DNA of 21,957 nucleotides from JAKAWM01 sp049966695. Its GTDB lineage: Bacteria; Actinomycetota; Acidimicrobiia; Acidimicrobiales; Palsa-688. The stretch is taken from contig JBMFUG010000043.1 of the NCBI GenBank assembly GCA_049966695.1, positions 1-21,957 on the forward strand, given 5' to 3'. Of the stretch, positions 15,971 to 21,957 are shown one piece after another. How positions within the stretch are numbered: the first letter of the stretch is position 1; each line of letters opens with the position of its first letter. Under the pieces are notes generated by a model. The model was not told the origin of the DNA. It made no database searches and was given only the letters and a program-made list of their open reading frames with translations. Both the position numbers and the translations under genes were made by a program.

Positions 15971-17443
15971 CTATCGGGCGAGGGACGGCTGGTAAGAAGC
16001 GGTGATGTCTGTGACCTGGCTGAGCTGCTTCCAGCGCTCGAAGGCAGCCGCGAGCGGCTCTTGGCGGCGCGGGTCAGGCTGCACTTCGCCCACCACTCGT
16101 AGATCGCCCTTAGTTTTGGCGGTGATGCCGGCCGCATGGCCGCCGATCAGTGCTGCTCCCAGGGCGGAAGCATTTGGGTTGTCGACAATGAGCAGCGGCT
16201 TGCCGAGGACGTCGCAGAGAAGTTGACGCCATGCCGGGTGCAAGCTGCCGCCTCCGGCAAGGTAGACCGAAGAGGCAGCCGCAAGCTCTGGGAGCGAGCT
16301 AGCAGCATCGGCGATAGAGAAAGCAACACCTTCGAACACTGCTCTCAGCATGTCTGCGCGGTTGTGGCTTAGCTCAAGCCCCGCGAAGCCTCCGCTTGCC
16401 AGTACGTTCATGCTGGGCGAGCGGGCCCCGGCCAAGTGGGGGACGAACAAAGCTCCCTTTGCGCCGACTGGGCTCGCTTCGAGCAGCTGGTAAGCCTCTT
16501 GCCAAGTGGCGTGAAAGGCTTCCAGTGCCCAAGATAGTGCCACGCCTGCCACCTGTACGGCGGCAAGCGCGTACCACAGCCCGCCGGACGCGGAGGCAAA
16601 GATGTGGTAGCGCAGCTCGGGGTCGGGTTGGGGCGCTGTCCTGAGCGTGACGAGCTGTGCGGCTGACCCGACAGTGAGCTGTACTGCCCCGACGGTACGC
16701 AACCCGGTGCCGACCAAGGCAGCGGCGGTGTCGGCGCTCCCAAAGGCCACGGGGATCCCAGACGGCAGGCCGAGCTCCCGAGCAGCTGTGGAGCTAAGCG
16801 GGCCAGCCACGTCGTAGGAAGCTCCGAGCGGCGGGAGCAGCGAAGCTCGCAGCCCAAGCGCCTCGACGACGGGCTTTGACCAAGTACCCTTTGCCAGGTC
16901 ATAAAGCAGGGTCCCCGAAGCATCGCTCGGCTCACTGCCAGCTGTACCCACCATCCTGAGGCGGAGCCAGTCCTTGGGCTGTAGCGCCCAATCAGCTTCC
17001 TGAGCGTTGGCATTTTCGTGCTCAGCCAACCAGTGGAGCAAGGGGCCCGCCATGCCCGGGACCAAGGGGTTGCAAAGACCTTTGAGCAAAGCAGGCGGCA
17101 GCACCCTGTAGGCATCAAGGTCACCAAGGGCACGCCGGTCCAGTGAGAGCAGCGCAGGGCGTAATGGGGAACTGTCGGAGCGGGCCAGCACAACCCCGTG
17201 CATTTGGCCTGACAGCCCGATGGCGCCGACCCGAGCTTCGTTACCTGCCAGTACTTGACGGACAGCGGCCTTCACAGATTGCCACCACTGTTCGGGGTCT
17301 GACTCAGCCCAGCCAGGTTGTGGCCTGCTCAGGACGACCGGCGACGACGCCGCTCCTATTTGAGTGCCGGTCGCGTCCAAGAGGAGGGCCTTTGTCGAGC
17401 CAGTGCCCAGGTCGATACCGAGCGCACAATCGCTCGCCGTCAT
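15971..17443 (-). CDS. FGGY-family carbohydrate kinase, xylulokinase-like
   Basis: The 490-residue kinase begins with the ATP-binding loop GIDLGTGSTKALLLD (9-23). Family landmarks are GLSGQMHGVVL (76-86), LQPKDWLRLRMVG, DASGTLLYDLAKGTWS (174-189), a catalytic Asp238 in FGSADTAAALVGTG, and the ADP-site string YLAGGGSLHPAWRQLLCDVLGKPL near the C terminus. These point to the xylulokinase branch. The sugar-side motifs deviate: SLDRR replaces the usual WNDGR, VGSAAQ replaces LGTSG, and AGARSPS replaces SGERTPH. The substrate may therefore be another ketose or polyol. ATG 17443 has AAGGTGA 8 bases upstream, overlapping the LacI stop codon; the two genes are 7 bases apart and form an operon. Confidence 0.88.
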   Translation of the reverse strand: MTASDCALGIDLGTGSTKALLLDATGTQIGAASSPVVLSRPQPGWAESDPEQWWQSVKAAVRQVLAGNEARVGAIGLSGQMHGVVLARSDSSPLRPALLSLDRRALGDLDAYRVLPPALLKGLCNPLVPGMAGPLLHWLAEHENANAQEADWALQPKDWLRLRMVGTAGSEPSDASGTLLYDLAKGTWSKPVVEALGLRASLLPPLGASYDVAGPLSSTAARELGLPSGIPVAFGSADTAAALVGTGLRTVGAVQLTVGSAAQLVTLRTAPQPDPELRYHIFASASGGLWYALAAVQVAGVALSWALEAFHATWQEAYQLLEASPVGAKGALFVPHLAGARSPSMNVLASGGFAGLELSHNRADMLRAVFEGVAFSIADAASSLPELAAASSVYLAGGGSLHPAWRQLLCDVLGKPLLIVDNPNASALGAALIGGHAAGITAKTKGDLRVVGEVQPDPRRQEPLAAAFERWKQLSQVTDITASYQPSLAR

Positions 17444-17450
17444 CTACCGG

Positions 17451-18566
17451 TCACCTTGAGCTCCCAGCCATGGCTCCGTGGTGGCTGGCCCGGGCCCCGT
17501 GGCCGCCGGTGGGGCTGGCCTTTGAACTAGGGGCATCGGGTAACGGTGCGCCCAGGTGGCACCCGCAAGATTCGCGGTGCACGAAAGTACCGGGCAGCCG
17601 GACAAAACGTGGGGCGTCTGAGCGGTCCTTGTTGACCATACGCCCGATGAGGAGGTTCACAGCCTTGCTGGCTATCTGTTGCACTGGTTGGGCTATGACC
17701 GTCAACTTTGGCCCGAACAGGTCTGCGAGGTCAAGGTCGTCGTACGCGACCAGAGCAATATCTTCCGGGACCCGCAGCCCACGCCTTTGCAGCCCCTGCA
17801 GCACGCCGATAGTCATGTAGTTGTTGCCAGAAACGACGGCCGTGGGGGGGCGAGGCCGTTCCAAAAGGGCGCTGAGAGCCTTCTCTGCAGGGCCAGCAGC
17901 GGACTTGCCGCATACGACCAAGCTGGGGTCGTACGCGAGGCCAGAGCGCTCCAGGCCCAACCGGTAGCCCGCGACGCGCTCTTCTGAAGTCGACAAGCCT
18001 CTGAGCCCGCTGACAAAGCCGATGCGGCTATGGCCGAGGGAGGCCAGATGTTGGACCAGGGTTGCGGTGGCTTCTACGTTCTCAACACCAACCCAGTCAA
18101 AACGCTCGTCTGCGAACCTGTCTATCAGGACAGTCGGGACCTGTTCGGCTACCAGGCGGTCCAACAAGGGCCTTTGGCCACCGGGCGCCGGGGCTAGCAC
18201 GATACCGTCTACGCGTCGGCTGAGCAGCACGTCCACTGCTTCAGCTTCGGCGTCGGCCCGGTCGCGGCTGTCTGCTAAAAGCGAGCTGTAGCCATGGCGG
18301 CGGCCTACGCGGTCCATGGCCGCCACGACGGGCACGAAAAAGCGGTTCGTCAGCGCCGACATGACTATCCCGATCAGGTGGGTGTCCGAGGTGGCGAGCG
18401 AACGGGCAACGCGGTTAGGCAAGTAGCCTGTCTCTTGGATTGCGGCCAGGACCCGCTCTGTGAGCTCGTCGCTTACGGGGCGCGTCTTGTTTAGGACATG
18501 CGACACGGTTGAAGCGGCGACGCCAGCGCGAACCGCCACGTCCGCCATCGTGACCGGGGACCTCAT
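17451..18566 (-). CDS. LacI-family transcriptional regulator
   Basis: The 371-residue repressor has the LacI DNA-binding head at its N terminus: VTMADVAVRAGVAASTVSHV (helix-turn-helix), then the hinge with YLPNRVARSLAT. A periplasmic-binding-protein-like effector domain follows (IGIVMSALTNRFFVPVV, DGIVLAPAP, VPTVLIDR, VAYDDLDLADLFGPKLTVI). ATG 18566 is taken as start since it begins just before the helix-turn-helix; the frame is open to 18626, but that would cover the promoter. The C-terminal tail of about 35 residues after the ESCGCHLG string is low-complexity. It is encoded first in a unit with the kinase and diverges from the transporter, with three perfect LacI-type palindromes between, so it most likely controls both arms. 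Confidence 0.95.
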   Translation of the reverse strand: MRSPVTMADVAVRAGVAASTVSHVLNKTRPVSDELTERVLAAIQETGYLPNRVARSLATSDTHLIGIVMSALTNRFFVPVVAAMDRVGRRHGYSSLLADSRDRADAEAEAVDVLLSRRVDGIVLAPAPGGQRPLLDRLVAEQVPTVLIDRFADERFDWVGVENVEATATLVQHLASLGHSRIGFVSGLRGLSTSEERVAGYRLGLERSGLAYDPSLVVCGKSAAGPAEKALSALLERPRPPTAVVSGNNYMTIGVLQGLQRRGLRVPEDIALVAYDDLDLADLFGPKLTVIAQPVQQIASKAVNLLIGRMVNKDRSDAPRFVRLPGTFVHRESCGCHLGAPLPDAPSSKASPTGGHGARASHHGAMAGSSR

Positions 18567-18610
18567 AGCCGGGTGCCGTGCCTGTCCAGCAGTCGAGCGC
18601 TCACGACAAA

Positions 18611-18639
18611 AGGCTACCAGGGACACCTCGGAGCGACAA
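18611..18639 (-). promoter_or_regulatory. Leftward promoter for the regulator and kinase
   Basis: On the minus strand TTGTCG (18639-18634) and TAGCCT (18616-18611) are separated by exactly 17 bases. Transcription would start near 18604, about 38 bases before the regulator's ATG. The -35 overlaps the first operator palindrome by three bases, which suggests autoregulation. Confidence 0.5.
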
Positions 18640-18673
18640 GCGCTTGTACAAGCGCTTGCGCAAGCGCTTGTAC
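18637..18673. promoter_or_regulatory. Array of three LacI-type operators
   Basis: The palindrome CAAGCGCTTG is present three times, at 18637-18646, 18649-18658 and 18661-18670, with two-base gaps (TA, then CG) and a 12-base period. The central CG step and arms are typical for LacI/GalR-family operators. From 18646 to 18673 the sequence is also one continuous 28-base perfect palindrome. The array lies between the two divergent units and overlaps both promoters. Confidence 0.85.
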
Positions 18674-18684
18674 GTGGCTAGCAT
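18656..18684 (+). promoter_or_regulatory. Rightward promoter for the transporter operon
   Basis: TTGCGC (18656-18661) and TAGCAT (18679-18684) have a 17-base spacer. The third operator palindrome fills the spacer and the second overlaps the -35, so bound repressor would exclude RNA polymerase. Transcription would begin near 18691, giving a leader of about 134 bases. Confidence 0.55.
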
Positions 18685-18717
18685 CCAGAACCTGTAACCA
18701 GAGAGGGTCACGTCGGG

Positions 18718-18810
18718 AAGGAGGTCTGGCTGATCGCCCCTGAGCACCTAGCCATGCGGGCCAGAGCCAAGGGGACTGCCAGAAGGGCAACTAGCGCGAA
18801 CCTCACATAG
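18718..18810 (+). other. Transcript leader with an unused strong Shine-Dalgarno sequence and a short reading frame
   Basis: AAGGAGGT at 18718-18725 is a near-perfect ribosome-binding sequence but has no ATG, GTG or TTG at proper distance. A CTG at 18730, or an in-frame ATG at 18754, opens a frame of 26 or 18 residues (MRARAKGTARRATSANLT) ending in TAG at 18808-18810, just before the binding-protein ribosome site. A leader peptide is possible but unsupported beyond this. Confidence 0.25.
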
Positions 18811-18824
18811 GAAGGAAGGGACAG

Positions 18825-19952
18825 ATGAAGCTCATTGGACGCCGAGAAGCGTTCCCACAGGGACGGCGGCACAGGCTTTGGGGCGGCTTATCAGCTACCG
18901 CCTGCGCAGCCATGGTAGCGTCTTCACTGGTGACATTGGCCCCAGCACCAGCTGGAGCGGTAACGATGGCGCCAAAGAAGCAAATAAAGGTCGCTCTAAT
19001 ACTAAAGGACTTTATAAACCCGTACTGGATATTCATGGCGAAGGCAGCCACTGCCGAGGCGGCCAAGCTCGGGATCCTGTTGCAAACCGCGGCCGGGACG
19101 TCCGATAGCGACACAACCTCGCAGATTTCGGCCATAGACGTCGCCATAGCCGCTGGTGACCAGGGCATCATCATCTCTCCTAACGGGCCCGGGGTCGACG
19201 CGGCGATCAACCAGGCCAAGCGGGACGGCATCTACGTACTTGCCGTGGACACCGTGCCGACGCCGGCCGGTATCGTGGAGCTAACCTACGCTACGAACAA
19301 CACGCTGGCTGGTCAGCTGATAGGCAAGTACGCAGCCAAGCGCCTCAATGGCCAAACTGCCACCATTGCAGTGCTCGACGACGTCACCAACGAGGTCATC
19401 TCCGTTGACGTGGACCGTGACCATGGGTTCCTTGAGGGGATGGGCATCCCAGTGGGAAAGCCGAACATTAACGGTTTCGAACCAAAAAGCGGGCACTATA
19501 CCGGGGGCAAGGGCGGTACTTATTCGATCGCTTGCCAACTGCCCACTCAAGGGACAACGACGGGTGGCCAGAGCGCCATGGAGACCTGTCTTGCGAAAAA
19601 CCCTGATATAAACCTGGTCTACGCCATCAATGAGCCGGCAGCAGAGGGTGCAGTTAAGGCGCTTCAGGACGCTCACAAAAAGGGCGTTATAGTGGTAACT
19701 ATAGACGGCAGTTGTGCGAACTTGCCGTTCGTAAAAAGTGGTGAGATAGCAGCTACTGCTGGGCAGTTCCCCGGGAAGATGGCCGACCTCGGTATCGAGG
19801 CTATTTACAACCTGGTGACTAGGCACATCGTGCCCAAGCCAACCCCGGGCTTGAACTTCTATAACACTGGGACAATCGTGTACACCAATACCCCGGTGGC
19901 AGGAGTTCCCAGCATTAATACTACCCAGGCTCAGCGCACTTGCTGGGGCTAG
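18825..19952 (+). CDS. Sugar ABC transporter substrate-binding protein (RbsB/FrcB-like)
   Basis: The 375-residue protein starts with a signal peptide: basic RREAFPQGRRHR, a hydrophobic stretch (about 19-38) and an APAGA cleavage site near 45. The mature part is a type-1 periplasmic binding fold of the ribose/fructose class: IKVALILKDFINPYWIFMAKA at the start, GIIISPNGPG, VYAINEPAAEGAVKAL and VVTIDGSC. It captures a monosaccharide outside the membrane for the permease and ATPase that follow. AAGGAAGGGA (18812-18821) is a strong ribosome site before ATG 18825. No lipobox cysteine lies at the cleavage site, so the usual Gram-positive lipid anchor is not evident. The gene is richer in ATA and AAA codons than its neighbours. 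Confidence 0.93.
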   Translation: MKLIGRREAFPQGRRHRLWGGLSATACAAMVASSLVTLAPAPAGAVTMAPKKQIKVALILKDFINPYWIFMAKAATAEAAKLGILLQTAAGTSDSDTTSQISAIDVAIAAGDQGIIISPNGPGVDAAINQAKRDGIYVLAVDTVPTPAGIVELTYATNNTLAGQLIGKYAAKRLNGQTATIAVLDDVTNEVISVDVDRDHGFLEGMGIPVGKPNINGFEPKSGHYTGGKGGTYSIACQLPTQGTTTGGQSAMETCLAKNPDINLVYAINEPAAEGAVKALQDAHKKGVIVVTIDGSCANLPFVKSGEIAATAGQFPGKMADLGIEAIYNLVTRHIVPKPTPGLNFYNTGTIVYTNTPVAGVPSINTTQAQRTCWG

Positions 19953-20024
19953 TTCGCCCGTCTTTATTAAAGGTGGCGGCTGGTTGTCGAGCAAGATCAT
20001 AAGGTTCAGAAAGTGACAACGTTG

Positions 20025-20052
20025 GTGGGGCCAGCTTAAGCGCTGGCCCCAC
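20025..20052 (+). terminator. Strong hairpin between binding-protein and permease genes
   Basis: GTGGGGCCAGC (20025-20035) and GCTGGCCCCAC (20042-20052) pair perfectly over 11 bases with a six-base loop. No T-run follows. In binding-protein transporter operons such a structure after the first gene commonly protects that part of the mRNA or partly stops transcription, so that more binding protein than permease is made. I infer the same here. Confidence 0.6.
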
Positions 20053-20085
20053 TGCCTGCTATAGACCGTCTGAGGTGTGACTGTT

Positions 20086-21225
20086 ATGGCGAACCAAACT
20101 GGTCAGGGCGAGCCCCAGGTGCAAAGTGGGCCGAGCTTGGCGCCGGACGGCTTGTCCGTACGCGAGCGCGATGTGCTGCACGCTGAGGCTCTAGAGGTGG
20201 CGAAGCACCGGTGGCCTTGGCAGGGCCCGCTTTACTCTGTCCAGCGTCTGCTTCACCGCCACGCAGCATTGGGGCCATTATTGGTGCTGGTCCTGTCGGC
20301 TGTAGTGTTCGAGCTGCTGCACCCTGGCTTCTTGCGGCTACAGAACATATCGCTTATGCTGCAACAACTGTCCGTGCTCGGCTCGTTGGCCATAGGCCAG
20401 ACGATGATCATGCTGACGGCGGGCATCGACCTATCCGTCGGCGCGATGATGATCCTGGCCCAGATGATAATGGGGGAGCTGGCGATAAATGCGGGCGTGA
20501 ACGCGGTTCTCGCGTTGGTCATCGGTGTGGCGTTTGGCGGGCTGATGGGGCTGCTGAACGGCGGGCTGACTGCGCGTGTGCGGTTACCCCCCTTCATAGT
20601 GACCCTTGGGACACTGGGGATTTTCACGGCTATCGGCCTGCGGCTCTCTGGTGGGGCGACGCTGTTCTTTGGCGGGAGCGCTCTCGCTGGTTCGTCGATC
20701 TCGAGCTCGACGAACGCCCTTTTGTGGACGGGCACGTTCTTGTCGGTGGGCTCGTTCACTATAACGACTGGCGTGTTATTGATGGTGGGGCTCTACCTCG
20801 TGTTCGGCTACGTGCTGGCGTGGACCTCCTGGGGGCGCCACGTGTACGCGGTAGGTGACAATGCGGAGGCAGCCAGGTTGGCGGGGGTCCGTGTGCGGTC
20901 GCTAATTACGAGCGTTTACGTGGTTGCGGGGTTGATCTACGGTATCGCCGCGTGGGTGCAGATAGGGCGCGTGGGCAGTGTGAGCCCGGACATTTCCTCC
21001 ACTCTAAACCTGGACAGCATCACGGCCGTGGTGATCGGCGGGACAAGCTTGTTCGGTGGCCGGGGGGTGCTGATGGGCACGCTGTTCGGCGCTCTTATCG
21101 TGCAGGTGTTTGACACAGGTCTTGAACTGGTTGGGGTGAACGCCCTGTACCTGCCTCTGGCCGAGGGTATCCTCGTTATATCGGCAGTAGCGCTAGACCA
21201 CTGGATCCGGGCAATAAAGGATTGA
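20086..21225 (+). CDS. Sugar ABC transporter permease (RbsC/FrcC-like)
   Basis: The 379-residue membrane protein belongs to the BPD_transp_2 permease family. Family landmarks are GQTMIMLTAGIDLSVGAMM (about 105-123), LNGGLTARVRLPPFIVTLGT, YAVGDNAEAARLAGVRV (EAA-like loop contacting the ATPase) and ITAVVIGGTSLFGGRGVLMGT. It has about ten membrane helices after a cytoplasmic N terminus of roughly 65 residues. The protein forms a homodimeric channel for the sugar delivered by the binding protein. ATG 20086 has GAGGTG (20072-20077) 8 bases upstream; the GTG at 20077 is part of that ribosome site and is a poor start. The ATPase gene follows after 5 bases. Confidence 0.96.
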   Translation: MANQTGQGEPQVQSGPSLAPDGLSVRERDVLHAEALEVAKHRWPWQGPLYSVQRLLHRHAALGPLLVLVLSAVVFELLHPGFLRLQNISLMLQQLSVLGSLAIGQTMIMLTAGIDLSVGAMMILAQMIMGELAINAGVNAVLALVIGVAFGGLMGLLNGGLTARVRLPPFIVTLGTLGIFTAIGLRLSGGATLFFGGSALAGSSISSSTNALLWTGTFLSVGSFTITTGVLLMVGLYLVFGYVLAWTSWGRHVYAVGDNAEAARLAGVRVRSLITSVYVVAGLIYGIAAWVQIGRVGSVSPDISSTLNLDSITAVVIGGTSLFGGRGVLMGTLFGALIVQVFDTGLELVGVNALYLPLAEGILVISAVALDHWIRAIKD

Positions 21226-21230
21226 GGGCA

Positions 21231-21957
21231 ATGGCGACAGTACGTGATGGAACGGCCAGCTTAAGCGTGGGTGAGCCGGGGGAGCCCGTGCTCAGCGCGC
21301 GTGACATCTGGAAGAGCTACGGCCGAGTGGTGGCGCTGCGCGGTGTCGATATCGATGTGTGCCGCGGAGAAGTGCTTGGGCTCGTGGGAGACAATGGTGC
21401 CGGCAAGTCCACCCTCATCAAGTGCCTGACCGGGGCGGAGTCCCCTGACAGCGGCAAGATCTTCTTGGAAGGTGAAGAGGTCGTGTTCCACGGGCCGTTG
21501 GCTGCCCGACAAGCCGGGATCGAGGTGGTCCACCAGACGTTAGGTGTTGCGCCGCAACTGGACATAACGAGCAACCTTTACCTCGGTCGAGAGATGAGGA
21601 GGCGAGGTGTTCTCGGTTCGGTTTTCCGCATGCTGGACGTGGCGACGATGCGGCGGCACGCCGCAGAGGAGGTAAAGAGCCTGGGCATTGCCACGATCCA
21701 GGACATAACGCAGGCCGTGGAGACGCTGTCGGGTGGCCAGCGGCAGGCCGTTGCGGTGGCGCGGGCAGCGGCGTTTGGTAGCAAGGTGCTGGTCATGGAC
21801 GAGCCTACGGCAGCGCTCGGCGTACGGGAGTCGGGCCAGGTGCACCATTTGATAGGTTCCCTGCGAGATAGGGGCTTACCGATTATCTTTATTAGCCACA
21901 ACATGCCGGCTCTTTGGGAGCTGGCCAACCGGGTCCAGATCCTGAGGCTGGGACGAA
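21231..21957 (+). CDS. Sugar ABC transporter ATP-binding protein (FrcA-like), cut by the window edge
   Basis: The frame is open from ATG 21231 to the end of the window (242 complete codons, no stop). All ATPase motifs are visible: Walker A GDNGAGKST, Q-loop VVHQT, signature LSGGQ, Walker B VLVMDEPTAAL and the switch histidine in FISHNMP. The strings LGSVFRMLD, TIQDITQAVETLSGGQRQ and AAAFGSKV match the FrcA subgroup, which has a single nucleotide-binding domain of about 260 residues, rather than the doubled RbsA/XylG type. If so, only some 20 residues lie beyond the edge. GAGGG (21224-21228) overlaps the permease stop and is close to the ATG, so translation is coupled to the permease. Confidence 0.95.
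   Translation, partial: MATVRDGTASLSVGEPGEPVLSARDIWKSYGRVVALRGVDIDVCRGEVLGLVGDNGAGKSTLIKCLTGAESPDSGKIFLEGEEVVFHGPLAARQAGIEVVHQTLGVAPQLDITSNLYLGREMRRRGVLGSVFRMLDVATMRRHAAEEVKSLGIATIQDITQAVETLSGGQRQAVAVARAAAFGSKVLVMDEPTAALGVRESGQVHHLIGSLRDRGLPIIFISHNMPALWELANRVQILRLGR

Overview
The window is high-G+C DNA with an actinobacterial look. Its genes show GC-rich third codon positions, GTG and TTG starts, several -10 motifs lying 6-9 bases before a start codon (leaderless transcripts), a surface L,D-transpeptidase with an Ig-like domain, and a CsoR-type copper operator. No rRNA or marker protein is present, so I do not name a genus. I found no tRNA, rRNA, CRISPR array or prophage.

Left part (1-5278) is gene-poor and decayed. 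It holds a rotted IS30-type transposase running off the left edge, an O6-alkylguanine-DNA alkyltransferase followed by a GC-rich hairpin, a four-helix membrane protein of unknown function behind a likely leaderless promoter, an IS630-family element whose transposase carries three frameshifts, and about 1.5 kb with no confident gene but with an inverted repeat and two short tandem repeats.

Middle part (5279-15917) is dense and ordinary. It has a PAP2 lipid phosphatase converging on a TIGR01777 epimerase-like protein, then a copper-efflux pair (copZ-copA, overlapping by one base) behind a promoter with a CsoR-like operator. After these come an SDR-type nucleotide-sugar/isoflavone-reductase-like protein, a two-helix potassium channel with an RCK domain, a family-7 carbohydrate esterase (acetyl xylan esterase/cephalosporin-C deacetylase), a membrane-anchored L,D-transpeptidase, and a converging exported alpha/beta hydrolase.

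Right part (15971-21957) is a sugar-uptake locus built around a divergent control region. Leftward run a LacI-family repressor and an FGGY (xylulokinase-like) kinase, 7 bases apart. Rightward run a sugar-binding protein, a permease and an ATP-binding protein of the FrcB-FrcC-FrcA type, the last cut by the window edge. Between the two arms are three identical CAAGCGCTTG palindromes at exactly 12-base spacing. A promoter with a 17-base spacer can be read in each direction, and each overlaps the array. The simplest model is that the repressor controls both arms and itself, with a phosphorylated or free sugar as inducer. The kinase departs from classical xylulokinases at several active-site motifs, so the sugar is not settled. 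The nearby CE7 esterase could supply deacetylated sugars but is in a separate unit.

I see no wholly new multi-gene system. The most distinctive items are the phased operator array with its two overlapping promoters, the divergent kinase paired with an Frc-type transporter, and the hairpin that separates the binding-protein gene from the permease gene.
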